Notes under the pieces: model-generated
What the model was told of the DNA's origin: nothing
What the model saw: only the letters and a program-made list of their open reading frames with translations
Databases searched by the model: none
Program-made: the position numbers and the translations under genes
Assembly (NCBI GenBank): GCA_913050215.1
Contig: CAJXBG010000012.1
Span: 1-57,005 of the forward strand
DNA length: 57,005 bases
Source of the DNA: an uncultured Gammaproteobacteria bacterium
GTDB lineage: Bacteria; Pseudomonadota; Gammaproteobacteria; Pseudomonadales; Azotimanducaceae
Direction: 5' to 3'
In this document: positions 24,373-33,038 of the stretch, piece after piece
How positions within the stretch are numbered: the first letter of the stretch is position 1
How the letters are laid out: the number at the start of each line of letters is the position of its first letter

Positions 24373-24972
24373 TTGAAAATTATATGTATGACGGGTGGGT
24401 TGGCATCGGGGAAAACCACCGCGAGTGAATTTCTTCAATCCCGTGGTGCCTCAATAATTGACGCTGATAAGCTGGGGCACCGGGCATACGATCCAGGCAC
24501 TCAGGCTTATCTTCAGGTTATTGAAACATTTGGAGAGGACGTCCTTGGCGACGATCAACAGATAGATCGCCGGGCGCTAGGTGGCAAAGTGTTCGGAAAG
24601 CCCGAACAACTGACAAAACTGACGGATATTGTATGGCCAGAAATCAGACGACTGGCGGAACTGGAAATTGCCGATTGCGCAGCGATAAACCCCGACGGTG
24701 TTGTTGTGCTCGAAGCCGCAGTGTTGTTTGAAGCCGGTTGGGAAGATATAGGTGAAGAGGTCTGGGTGCTGGTTGTTGATAGAGAGATTGCGATAGAACG
24801 CGCAATGGCACGAGACAATGCAGATCGTGCGGCCGTTGAAAGCCGACTTGATTCTCAGTTAAGCAATGAAGAGCGGATCTCTCGCGCGACGAGTGTCATT
24901 TACAATAATGGTGACCAGCAGAAGATGATTGAGCAGTTAGACGCAGAGTGGCGTCGGGTATCGGAGGCCTGA
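24373..24972 (+). CDS. coaE: Dephospho-CoA kinase, resembling the eukaryotic COASY kinase domain
   Basis: ATP:dephospho-CoA 3'-phosphotransferase, the last step of CoA synthesis, 199 residues. The P-loop is GGLASGKT (8-15), followed by DADKLGHRAYDPG (30-42), GKVFGKPEQLTKLTDIVWP and LEAAVLFEAGWEDIGEEVW, with ERAMARDNADRAAVESRLDSQ in part as the lid. The LGHRAY, LTDIxWP and AAVLxEAGW stretches match the animal CoA synthase kinase domain better, as I recall it, than E. coli CoaE. The start is TTG at 24373 with GGAG at 24362-24365. It is not in the usual pilD-coaE-yacG setting but next to a CoA-thioester gene group, so it could be a second CoaE. Confidence 0.88.
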   Translation: MKIICMTGGLASGKTTASEFLQSRGASIIDADKLGHRAYDPGTQAYLQVIETFGEDVLGDDQQIDRRALGGKVFGKPEQLTKLTDIVWPEIRRLAELEIADCAAINPDGVVVLEAAVLFEAGWEDIGEEVWVLVVDREIAIERAMARDNADRAAVESRLDSQLSNEERISRATSVIYNNGDQQKMIEQLDAEWRRVSEA

Positions 24973-25073
24973 GTTTCTGGCCAGTGACTGTGCGTTGGTT
25001 TACAATTCGCGGTTTCCGTATCCGGGCGTAAGTGACGCCGTCCTTTCCAATCAACTGCAATGAGCTTTCGCCT

Positions 25074-26169
25074 GTGGAAATTAATCCTCTAGTTTTACGC
25101 ATCAAAGACCTTGAAGAGAGAACAGATGTTCTCAGGGGGTATCTTTGACTATGAAAATCGTAAGGAAAAGCTAGCGGAGGTAGAACTTGAGCTTGCGGAG
25201 TCCAGCGTCTGGGATAAGCCTGAATACGCCCAAAAGCTGGGTCAGGAACGATCATCACTAGAATCGGTGGTTCACACAATCGATCGACTTGATGAAGGCA
25301 TCGCGGATGCAACCGACCTGCTCGAACTCGCAAAGGAAGAGGATGATGACTCGCTGGTCACAGAAATAGAATCAGACCTTGAGGGTCTCGATCAACACCT
25401 GGAGAAACTGGAATTTCGGCGCATGTTCTCAGGAGAGATGGACGCGAATAATGCTTTTGTCGATATACAATCAGGTTCTGGAGGTACGGAAGCACAGGAT
25501 TGGGCCGATATGCTGCTGCGCATGTATCTGCGTTGGGGCGAAGCAAAAGGCTTCAAAACTGAAGTGATCGAGATTTCTGATGGAGATGTGGCGGGCATCA
25601 AAGGCGCCACGGTCCACTTTCAGGGTGAATATGCCTTTGGTTGGTTGCGTACGGAGACAGGCGTTCATCGTCTGGTCAGAAAGTCTCCTTTCGATTCAGG
25701 CAGTCGCAGGCATACTTCTTTTGCCTCTGTCTTCGCCTCGCCAGAGCTCGATGATGATATTGAGATAGATCTTGATATGTCTGAAGTCCGGGTCGACACC
25801 TATCGAGCCAGTGGCGCTGGTGGGCAACACGTGAACAAAACTGACTCGGCGATTCGGCTGACTCATATCCCCACTGGCGTTGTCGTGCAATGCCAAAACC
25901 AGCGGTCTCAGCACAAAAATAAGGATCAGGCCCTGAAGCAACTAAAAGCAAAGCTCTATGAACTTGAAGATCAGAAGCGACGATCTGAAATGGATGAGGT
26001 AGAGGCAAACAAGTCTGATATCAGCTGGGGTAGTCAAATCCGCTCCTATGTACTCGATTCTGCACGAATCAAAGATCTTAGAACCAATGTTGAAACATCA
26101 AACACACAGGCTGTGCTTGACGGAGACCTCGACCAGTTTATCGAGGCAAGTTTAAAGCAGGGTCTTTAG
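25074..26169 (+). CDS. prfB: Peptide chain release factor 2 with programmed +1 frameshift
   Basis: Recognises UGA and UAA and triggers peptide release. Translation starts at GTG 25074, runs 24 codons ([12 protein letters not shown] onward) to CTT at 25143-25145, then shifts +1 over the in-frame TGA at 25146-25148 and goes on from GAC at 25147. The total is 364 residues, as in E. coli RF2. The second part carries the RF2 tripeptide SPF in [12 protein letters not shown] and the catalytic GGQ in SGAGGQHVN. When RF2 is scarce the shift rises, so it controls its own amount. No strong ribosome-binding site is seen before the GTG. lysS follows at 22 bases, as in many proteobacteria. Confidence 0.96.
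25134..25149 (+). promoter_or_regulatory. RF2 autoregulatory +1 frameshift site
   Basis: AGGGGGTATCTTTGAC has the three known parts: an internal Shine-Dalgarno-like AGGGGG, a CTT slip codon and a TGA stop followed by C. It is identical in these bases to the E. coli site as I recall it. Slippage moves the ribosome from CUU to UUU and bypasses UGA. Confidence 0.95.
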
Positions 26170-26191
26170 GTATAAATACAATAACCCATAA

Positions 26192-27712
26192 ATGGCAACT
26201 GAAGAGAAGCAAATGACCGACGAAAATCAGGTTCTGGAAGAGAGCGACATTGTCGCCCAGCGTAAAGCAAAACTGGCTACCCTCAGACAGCAGGGTAATG
26301 CCTTTCCAAATGATTTTCGACGAAAACATACTGCCGTCGAGTTACACGATCAACACGGAGAAAATACCAAAGAAGGATTGGCTGAAGAGAAGTTTGAGAC
26401 CGTGATAGCCGGTCGGGTCATGCTGCGAAGGGCAATGGGCAAAGCAAGCTTTGTTACGCTGCAGGATAGAACGGGTAAAATTCAGGCTTATATTCGTCAA
26501 AACGATGTGGGTGAGGAAGTTTATGCGGATTTTAGTACCTGGGATATAGGAGATATTGTCGGGATAACTGGCTATATGATGAAAACTAATAAGGGCGAGT
26601 TGTCGGTGCATGCGACGGCACTGAGACTTTTGACGAAATCTCTGCGTCCGCTTCCCGAAAAGCACGCTGGCCTTACGGACACGGAAACGCGGTATCGTCA
26701 ACGCTACCTTGACCTGATGGTGAATGACGAGACTCGCGATGTTTTTCAAAAACGGACTAAGATCGTTAGCACTATTCGCGACTATTTTAATGCGCGCGAG
26801 TTTATGGAAGTTGAAACGCCAATGATGCAGTCGACACCGGGTGGTGCGACGGCAGCGCCATTCATTACTCACTACAACGCCCTTGATACCGATATGTTTC
26901 TGCGGGTAGCGCCAGAGTTGAACTTAAAACGGCTTGTTGTAGGTGGTTTTGAGCGGGTTTTTGAGATTAATAGAAACTTTCGAAATGAAGGAATGTCGAC
27001 CAAACATAGTCCTGAATTCACCATGCTTGAATTTTATTGGGCCTATGCCGACTTCAATGATCTGATGGATTTGACTGAAGAGCTCTTCCGACAAACGGCG
27101 ATCGCTGCAAATGGCACGGCATCTTTTACCTACCAGAATACCGACGTCGATTTCGGGGCGGCGTTTGCGAGAATGACGATGGCCGAGGCAGTGCTGGAAT
27201 ACAATCCGTCGATTTCGCCAGAACAATTAACGAACATGGACTCCGCAAAAGCGCTTGCCAAGAAAGTGGGTGTTGAAGCGGATGACAGCTGGGGACTTGG
27301 TAAGCTGGTAATGGAAATATTTGAGGCAACGGTCGAAGATAAAATAACCCAGCCTCTGTTTGTTACCCAGCACCCTACTGAGGTTTCACCTCTTGCACGA
27401 CGTAATGACGATAATCCGGAAATTACCGATCGCTTTGAGTTGTTTTGCATGGGGCAGGAAATCGCTAACGGCTTTTCTGAGCTGAACGATGCAGAAGATC
27501 AGGCCGAGCGTTTTCGAATGCAGGTGGCAGCGAAAGATGCGGGAGATGATGAAGCGATGCACTATGACGCTGATTATGTGACTGCACTGGAATATGGTTT
27601 GCCGCCAACTGCTGGAGAAGGCATCGGCATTGATCGACTGGTGATGCTTTTGACGGACTCGGCATCGATTCGTGACGTTGTATTATTCCCACACATGCGT
27701 CCCAGAAAGTAG
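26192..27712 (+). CDS. lysS: Lysyl-tRNA synthetase, class II
   Basis: Charges tRNA-Lys. 506 residues: an N-terminal OB-fold anticodon domain (about 70-160, with [19 protein letters not shown]) and the class II core with motif 1 ([14 protein letters not shown]), motif 2 ([13 protein letters not shown]...[11 protein letters not shown]) and motif 3 ([13 protein letters not shown], ending LFPHMRP). Two ATG starts are possible: 26192, with no ribosome-binding site nearby, and 26213, seven codons later, preceded by a purine-rich GAAGAGAAG. It lies 22 bases after prfB and probably shares its transcript. The convergent Nramp-like gene ends 18 bases beyond the stop. Confidence 0.96.
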   Translation: MATEEKQMTDENQVLEESDIVAQRKAKLATLRQQGNAFPNDFRRKHTAVELHDQHGENTKEGLAEEKFETVIAGRVMLRRAMGKASFVTLQDRTGKIQAYIRQNDVGEEVYADFSTWDIGDIVGITGYMMKTNKGELSVHATALRLLTKSLRPLPEKHAGLTDTETRYRQRYLDLMVNDETRDVFQKRTKIVSTIRDYFNAREFMEVETPMMQSTPGGATAAPFITHYNALDTDMFLRVAPELNLKRLVVGGFERVFEINRNFRNEGMSTKHSPEFTMLEFYWAYADFNDLMDLTEELFRQTAIAANGTASFTYQNTDVDFGAAFARMTMAEAVLEYNPSISPEQLTNMDSAKALAKKVGVEADDSWGLGKLVMEIFEATVEDKITQPLFVTQHPTEVSPLARRNDDNPEITDRFELFCMGQEIANGFSELNDAEDQAERFRMQVAAKDAGDDEAMHYDADYVTALEYGLPPTAGEGIGIDRLVMLLTDSASIRDVVLFPHMRPRK

Positions 27713-27730
27713 CAAAAAACGTAAGCAGGC

Positions 27731-28939
27731 TTATACGAATAGCGTGTAAAGTTTGTAGCCTCCGAGCGACAGAGTGACTAAAACAGCCAGAACTGCGAGT
27801 ACATTTTCCTGTGGTTTATTGCGGTGCTCTCCCATGATTGCGTCATTATTCATCACCCATAGAAGTGAGATCGCGATAAAAGGCAGTATCAGGCCATTGG
27901 TCGCTTGGGCAAAGAGTATTGCTACCAAGGGTTTTGCGCCGGAATAAGCGACTAGAGTGCCAGCTAACAATACAACGAGCCAACAGAGGCGAAATTTTAG
28001 TGAGTCGAGGCTTGCGCTCCATCCCAGTGCGCCAGTGACGGCATAGGCCGCAGCTAGGGGGGCCGTAATTGCGCTAGTGAGTCCTGCTGCCATGAGTCCG
28101 CATGCAAAAAAGTATTTAGCGCTCGCACCTAGCAAAGGTTCAAGTTGTTCGCCGATTGTGGCGGTGTTAATGGCGATCTGAGTATTGAAGAAAGCTGACA
28201 TTGCCGTGCTCATGATGGCAAGTGTCACAAGACCTCCCAGACCGATAGAAAGCCCAGTATCTCGTTTCGCTTCACGCAGGGCCTGGTCTGTATCAACCTC
28301 TGACCATTTCTCTGATGCTGACTTAGCATGTAGAAAAAGATTGTAGGGTACAACGGTTGTGCCGATCAGGGCGATCGCCATGAGTGAACTAGAAGATGAG
28401 AGGTCCGAGGGTAGCAACCCGCTGAGCAGTGCCTGAATATTCGGAGGATAAACCACCATTGCGGCGATGAAAACAAAACTCATCGCTAACACAAGCGTAA
28501 TCAGTGCTCGTTCGATGAGTTGGTACTGTGCGGACATCAACAGACAAAAAGCAATCAACGCGATGACAAGCGCAAGGGTAGTCGTTGAAAGGTCGAGTAA
28601 GATCGAGCCTGCAACCGCAGCGCCAAGTATATTGCCGCCCTGGTAGGCTGCATTGCCAATACCGATAGCAGAGACAATGAGCGCAATAGCGATAAATCTT
28701 GCAACAGGATTTGAGATGCTCGTGCGTATGGCTTCTGCGATACCTGACTTTGACACGATCCCCAGTTTGGCAGACATGTTTTGCAATAAGATAGTGGTGA
28801 GCACGGAGAAAACTAGCGCCCAGAGTAGCGCGAAGCCAAAATTAGCGCCCGCCAAGCTGGCTGTGGTGACCGTCCCCGGACCCACGAAAGCAGCGGTGAC
28901 AATAAGTCCCGGACCAAATTTTTTGCTATTAAATTTCAA
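27731..28939 (-). CDS. Nramp-related divalent metal transporter with altered metal motifs
   Basis: A 402-residue inner-membrane protein with about 11 hydrophobic segments and the Nramp layout. The helix 1 metal-binding motif, DPGN in MntH, is here VGPGTVTT (20-25), and the helix 6 MPHN is TVVPYNLFLHA, so Asp and Met/His ligands are missing. Such variants form separate branches (Nramp-related Mg or other carriers), and the substrate is open. It starts with TTG at 28939, overlapping the end of the upstream C15-like gene by 11 bases, so translation is probably coupled. It converges on lysS. Confidence 0.85.
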   Translation of the reverse strand: MKFNSKKFGPGLIVTAAFVGPGTVTTASLAGANFGFALLWALVFSVLTTILLQNMSAKLGIVSKSGIAEAIRTSISNPVARFIAIALIVSAIGIGNAAYQGGNILGAAVAGSILLDLSTTTLALVIALIAFCLLMSAQYQLIERALITLVLAMSFVFIAAMVVYPPNIQALLSGLLPSDLSSSSSLMAIALIGTTVVPYNLFLHAKSASEKWSEVDTDQALREAKRDTGLSIGLGGLVTLAIMSTAMSAFFNTQIAINTATIGEQLEPLLGASAKYFFACGLMAAGLTSAITAPLAAAYAVTGALGWSASLDSLKFRLCWLVVLLAGTLVAYSGAKPLVAILFAQATNGLILPFIAISLLWVMNNDAIMGEHRNKPQENVLAVLAVLVTLSLGGYKLYTLFV

Positions 28940-30167
28940 TAATGGCGTACCGTATCATTTCGGTGACTTGGTTCGAGATAGTTTTCAGTTGCTCCGCGTC
29001 GTAACGTTCTAGTCGCGGTGTATGTATGTGTCCCGTCGGTATGAGGGGTTGGTATTTATGTGCCAGGCGAACGTTACGATATGAAATCTCGTTTGAGAGA
29101 TAACCGCCACCGCTGCCTCGAACGGCGGTGGCGCCTTTTAGCTCCGCCAGTGTTTTTGCTTCGAATGTGCCGTCGAGTGTAGTGATCGTTCGATTGTCGT
29201 TAATAAGATAGGGATAGGTCACCTCGCCTTGTTGCTTATTGGCATCTTGCTTTGCGTCGAGTATCACCCGCTGCATCGCGCGGTAGGGCAAACTGAACTC
29301 AAGAAACTCCGGCCCGTCTATCACAGCGCCGTTCAAAAGCGGTATTTTTGGCTTTGTCTCGTCGCCGCCCGAATAAACATTCAGGTTGTCCGGCGAACCA
29401 CTGCTTCTCCTTCTGCCGGGGAAATGCTCAAGATCAAAATCGGTGCGTCCCATGGAAACGGTGACAATCATGTCGACTTGCCTGGTTTTTAACAGCGGTT
29501 CGATAAGTTGTTCGACTTCGCCTGCGTCGAAATCTTCAAATCTAACGGGAAAAATGACGGTTTGAATCTCAGCGCTGGCTTGCCCGTAGGTCAAGGTCTG
29601 GCCATCGAGATTTAATGCAACGATACCGGAAGGATTACTTTGATCAATGTGCTTGTCGAGTAAGAACGGATCAAACCCCGTGACCAGTATTTTTTTCACC
29701 GCGCCTGCCGTGAACTCGATACTGTCTCTTCCTCGAGAACTGTTTTCCAACCTTTCAATTAAACTGATCCGCTGATTAGAACTTAAGGGCACGGCAAATT
29801 GGCTTGCTCGCAGGTAAGCGGTAAGTGACAGCCTTGACCAATAAAGACTCCTATCGTCGAGAATTGCTTGCTCTGCAACGGTGCGCTTGGCGGCTTCCCA
29901 AAGTTTTTTTCCAGTATGGTGCGTCAAAAGACTCATCGCCTCATAATCGCCAGCAAGATCGAAAGAAGATTTTGCTTGATTCACAATATCTGAATAACGA
30001 TCGGCGACCTCGGGATGGCGTTCTCGTAGCTTGCTGATTCGAGCTTCTTCGACCGTCAGCGACATAGCATTAGTGCTGGTTTCTGGCATCGCCATGGTCC
30101 TAACTGAAGCACCAGCGAATAGGACAAGGAAGAGCGCTTGTTGGAAAACAAATGGATGCCTGAGCAT
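28929..30167 (-). CDS. Secreted pyroglutamyl-peptidase (C15)-like protein with Ser in place of Cys
   Basis: A 412-residue protein with a signal peptide (about 1-26), an N-terminal helical region of about 125 residues with no recognised domain, and a C-terminal domain like pyroglutamyl peptidase I: KKILVTGFDPFLL (158-170), NPSGIVALNL, IFPVRFEDF, SMGRTDFDLEHFPGRR and GGGYLSNEISYRNV. The C15 catalytic Cys in the G-x-Y-x-C-N context is S358 here, while E247 and H380 or H382 could be the other active-site residues. It is therefore a Ser variant or a binding protein, in the periplasm rather than the cytoplasm. AAGGAG lies before its ATG. It is divergent from ung. Confidence 0.72.
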   Translation of the reverse strand: MLRHPFVFQQALFLVLFAGASVRTMAMPETSTNAMSLTVEEARISKLRERHPEVADRYSDIVNQAKSSFDLAGDYEAMSLLTHHTGKKLWEAAKRTVAEQAILDDRSLYWSRLSLTAYLRASQFAVPLSSNQRISLIERLENSSRGRDSIEFTAGAVKKILVTGFDPFLLDKHIDQSNPSGIVALNLDGQTLTYGQASAEIQTVIFPVRFEDFDAGEVEQLIEPLLKTRQVDMIVTVSMGRTDFDLEHFPGRRRSSGSPDNLNVYSGGDETKPKIPLLNGAVIDGPEFLEFSLPYRAMQRVILDAKQDANKQQGEVTYPYLINDNRTITTLDGTFEAKTLAELKGATAVRGSGGGYLSNEISYRNVRLAHKYQPLIPTGHIHTPRLERYDAEQLKTISNQVTEMIRYAIIEI

Positions 30168-30283
30168 AAGTGTCTCCTTGGATAATGGCCAGCTGGTTCA
30201 TCGCGGGTGTGGTATCAGTGGAAAGCAGCAGATTATACTGCGGTCTTAATTCAGACTCATCAAAAAGAGGTTGGTCAGAAATC

Positions 30284-30997
30284 ATGAACGATCAAGATAC
30301 AGCAAACGAGAAAGAAGGCCAACTTGAGGAAAGCTGGCAGAGACATCTGTCCGCTGAGTTTGATAAACCCTATATGCAGTCGCTGAAGGCATTTCTTTTG
30401 TCTGAGAAGCGCAAGGGCAAAGTGATTTTTCCAAAGGGTAACCAATACTTCAGTGCGCTGAATGCGACCGCCTTCGACGCGGTCAAGGTCGTGATACTGG
30501 GTCAGGATCCATACCACGGTGACGGTCAGGCGCATGGTCTTTGTTTCTCTGTCAATGCCGATGTCAGAATCCCGCCATCGCTGAAAAATATTTATAAGGA
30601 AATTCAGTCGGACTTGGGTTTACCCGCAGAAAATTTTGCAATGGGTTGCTTGAACAAGTGGGCAGGCCAGGGCGTGCTATTGCTCAATAGTGTGTTGACC
30701 GTTGAACGTGCTAGCGCTGCGTCGCATCAAGGACAAGGCTGGGAGATTTTTACCGACAAGGTTATCGAAGTGCTTGCTACCGAGACCCAGCATTGTGTAT
30801 TTATGTTGTGGGGAAGCTACGCGCAGAAGAAGGGTGCGATGATTGACCGTTCGAAACATCTTGTATTGTCAGCGCCTCATCCCTCACCTTTGTCTGCTCA
30901 CAGAGGGTTTATGGGGTGCAAACACTTTTCACAATGCAATCAGTATTTGGAACAGACGGCGCAGGTGCCGATAGATTGGTCGGTGGGTGAGCGATGA
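30284..30997 (+). CDS. ung: Uracil-DNA glycosylase
   Basis: Removes uracil from DNA at the start of base-excision repair. 237 residues, the usual family length. The water-activating motif is GQDPYHGDGQAHG with D75, and the DNA-intercalation motif is HPSPLSAHRGFMGC near residue 195. The frame is open back to 30170, but the ATG at 30284 gives the standard N-terminus and has AAAGAGG about 13 bases upstream. It is divergent from the C15-like gene, with a promoter presumably inside 30168-30283. Confidence 0.95.
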   Translation: MNDQDTANEKEGQLEESWQRHLSAEFDKPYMQSLKAFLLSEKRKGKVIFPKGNQYFSALNATAFDAVKVVILGQDPYHGDGQAHGLCFSVNADVRIPPSLKNIYKEIQSDLGLPAENFAMGCLNKWAGQGVLLLNSVLTVERASAASHQGQGWEIFTDKVIEVLATETQHCVFMLWGSYAQKKGAMIDRSKHLVLSAPHPSPLSAHRGFMGCKHFSQCNQYLEQTAQVPIDWSVGER

Positions 30998-31109
30998 CGA
31001 TTATTGACAGCATGGAAGAGGCGGTATGAGTAACCTGACTGTCCCCCAAGTCGGTAGTGATTCAGCCAACCGAATCAAAAAAGCAAGCTACACGCGATCT
31101 GCAGCGGAA

Positions 31110-32072
31110 TTACTGCCTAAGCTGTCTGACTTCGACACTTTCACCGTTGGCAAGAAGCAAATTCCGTTCTATCGGCCAGTGACCCTCGTCTTGCTGTTCT
31201 TCATTTCCCGCTTGGTCGGTTGCGTGTACTTGAACGACAGCTAAAAAATTGGTCGATGATGAAGCGACGATCATGCCGGTGTTGCGGCCCTTGGCGTCGA
31301 GCAGAGTGGTTCCGGTTGCTTGCTGAGAGGTTGCACTACCTGTGTGCAGCCTTCGTTTGACCGCACCGCGATACTGCATTCGCGCGACGATTTCCTGTCC
31401 GAGGTAGCAGCCTTTTTCAAAGCTGATTGCGCCAACTTTATCGTAGTCAAACATCTGGGGAATGAATTCTTCCGATGTTTCAGTCGTTACCCAGGCAAGA
31501 CCCTGCGCAATTTCAGCTTGATGCCACAAGTCAGCATCAGAGTCGGAAACGGGTAAGCTTTGCTCAGGCGCCGAACTGCCGTCGAGCCACAGCTCGCATC
31601 GTTGCGTTTTCGTGTCGGTAGCCGGTGCGCTTTTGGTATCGCTATTTTCTGACTCAACGCAGATAACTGGACCCAACGTTGTTTGTAGCCAGTGGTCTTT
31701 ATCCGGTGGACAAGAAATTATTGTGTTCGTCGATCCCGCTGAGTCGTTCGTGTCCGTGATTTGTCCGTAGCAACGGTAACTGTCAGACAGGTCGTGAAGC
31801 GAAGCCTTGGAGAAGACAATGTATTTCTTCAAAAACTCAATCATGGGTTCAACCAGACATCGATCCATTCGCATAAGTAGACCATCGTCAATTGAGATGA
31901 TGCGATAGCTGGCGAGCATTCTCCCTTTCAGATTACAGGTGGCACCGATCGCGGATTGAGTGCTGTTCAGGTCGTTTAACTCACAGGTTGTATAGCCCTG
32001 AAAAAACTTTGTGGCATCTTTACCTGAGATACTGAGAAATCCGTATTCAGGCAGATGGATTACATGATTCAT
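31110..32072 (-). CDS. ygfZ: tRNA-modifying / Fe-S maintenance protein YgfZ
   Basis: A folate-binding GcvT-like protein (320 residues) that supports assembly or repair of some Fe-S enzymes. The diagnostic KGCYLGQEIVARMQYRG motif is present with its conserved Cys, and the N-terminus GFLSISGKDATKFFQGYTT is typical. A Thr/Asp-rich stretch around residues 150-170 is a variable loop. It is divergent from sdhE across 169 bases; the ygfZ/sdhE pairing, with ygfX and nadB nearby, is common in gammaproteobacteria. Confidence 0.93.
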   Translation of the reverse strand: MNHVIHLPEYGFLSISGKDATKFFQGYTTCELNDLNSTQSAIGATCNLKGRMLASYRIISIDDGLLMRMDRCLVEPMIEFLKKYIVFSKASLHDLSDSYRCYGQITDTNDSAGSTNTIISCPPDKDHWLQTTLGPVICVESENSDTKSAPATDTKTQRCELWLDGSSAPEQSLPVSDSDADLWHQAEIAQGLAWVTTETSEEFIPQMFDYDKVGAISFEKGCYLGQEIVARMQYRGAVKRRLHTGSATSQQATGTTLLDAKGRNTGMIVASSSTNFLAVVQVHATDQAGNEEQQDEGHWPIERNLLLANGESVEVRQLRQ

Positions 32073-32151
32073 GGAAAACGCCTACATTGATTGGTGGCAA
32101 CATCATTTAGTCTTTAATGAATAAGTTTACATTTTGTTGCTGCGGAAGCGT

Positions 32152-32178
32152 TATAATTTTTTGTAACAAACGTATAAT
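32152..32178 (+). promoter_or_regulatory. Two TATAAT boxes before sdhE
   Basis: Perfect -10 hexamers TATAAT occur at 32152-32157 and 32173-32178, 21 bases apart. The -35 elements are poor (TTTACA at 32126 is 20 bases from the first box). A start from the second box would be near 32185, which rules out a TTG start there and supports the downstream ATG of sdhE. Confidence 0.4.
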
Positions 32179-32241
32179 TAATGATTGTCACAAAACCGCA
32201 AAAAAGACGTGGTTATAGGATCGGGTAGAAAGAGAAGGGAT

Positions 32242-32493
32242 ATGGATAAAGCCGGAGAACTAAACAGATTGAGATGGCGCAGTCGACGAGGCCTGTTGGA
32301 GCTTGATTTGCTCCTGCTGCCTTTTTACGATGAGATGTATAGCGAACTGGAAGCAGACCAACAGCAAACCTTTGTTGATATGTTAGAGGAAGATGATCCT
32401 GATCTGTTGATGTGGTTTAGCCGAAAAGCCGTACCCGAAAATAAGCAAATGGCCGCGCTAGTTGAGATCATACTGAATCGGGTTCAGCCCTAA
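32242..32493 (+). CDS. sdhE: FAD assembly factor SdhE (YgfY)
   Basis: A small cytoplasmic protein of 83 residues that promotes covalent FAD attachment to succinate dehydrogenase SdhA and fumarate reductase. It shows the family's RRGLLELD (15-22; RRGxxELD), FYDEMY and LLEEDDPDLLMWF. The ATG at 32242 matches the family N-terminus (MDKAGELNRLRW); an in-frame GTG at 32209 or TTG at 32185 would add a basic tail. AAGG sits only three bases before the ATG, so the start is not certain. ygfX follows at 35 bases. Confidence 0.88.
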   Translation: MDKAGELNRLRWRSRRGLLELDLLLLPFYDEMYSELEADQQQTFVDMLEEDDPDLLMWFSRKAVPENKQMAALVEIILNRVQP

Positions 32494-32528
32494 GAAATGT
32501 CTTAGCCCAGAGAGCGGAAACGAGCGGT

Positions 32529-33038
32529 ATGCCAAGCCCACTTAATACTGGTAAATTGTCTGTTGAACCTCAAGGCTCTGTGTTTCATTGTTTGTTGCTG
32601 GCAATCTTATACTTGTTGGTTGCCTACATCGTCATTTGGTTAAAACTCGAATTCTGGTTAACGCTTTTCCTTGTTCTGGCACTGTTAATCAGTTTTTTTG
32701 ATGAAACATGCACGCATGGGCTGCGAGTCTCGAAAAACGCCATCGCTGCCGTTGAGTGTGAACACGGCGCTTGGTTAATACGTTACCGCAATGGAACCAA
32801 CCGTCGTTTCGAGCGCGTTGAAAGCGCAGTTGTTCTCGATTGGCTGGTTGTGCTGAATTTTCGACATAGTTTGATCGAAAAGATCTCGATACCTGTATTC
32901 ACCGATAGCTTGCCATTGCAGGATTTTCGTCATTTACGCGGGTATTTGAATCTAAGGCTAGACTGCCAAGATAAGGTTTACCCGAAGCTGGGCGGTACCA
33001 ATACTGTATCAACCGGCTCTGTCAGCGTCTCGGGGTAA
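32529..33038 (+). CDS. ygfX: YgfX-like (CptA) membrane protein
   Basis: A 169-residue inner-membrane protein with two adjacent hydrophobic helices (about 18-37 and 41-57) and a C-terminal cytoplasmic domain. This is the layout of YgfX/CptA, encoded with SdhE in many gammaproteobacteria and reported to affect cell division in E. coli. The match is based on size, helices and context rather than on strong motifs. Its 3' end overlaps the 3' end of the convergent nadB gene by 61 bases, so the last 20 residues ([20 protein letters not shown]) share DNA with NadB's C-terminus. Confidence 0.75.
   Translation: MPSPLNTGKLSVEPQGSVFHCLLLAILYLLVAYIVIWLKLEFWLTLFLVLALLISFFDETCTHGLRVSKNAIAAVECEHGAWLIRYRNGTNRRFERVESAVVLDWLVVLNFRHSLIEKISIPVFTDSLPLQDFRHLRGYLNLRLDCQDKVYPKLGGTNTVSTGSVSVSG

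Noticed and set aside
31026-31244. Small 72-residue reading frame after ung with a GAAGAGG site
   Set aside because: More than half of it is antisense to the well-supported C-terminus of ygfZ, and it has no recognisable motif. The site could be chance. It is not listed as a gene.
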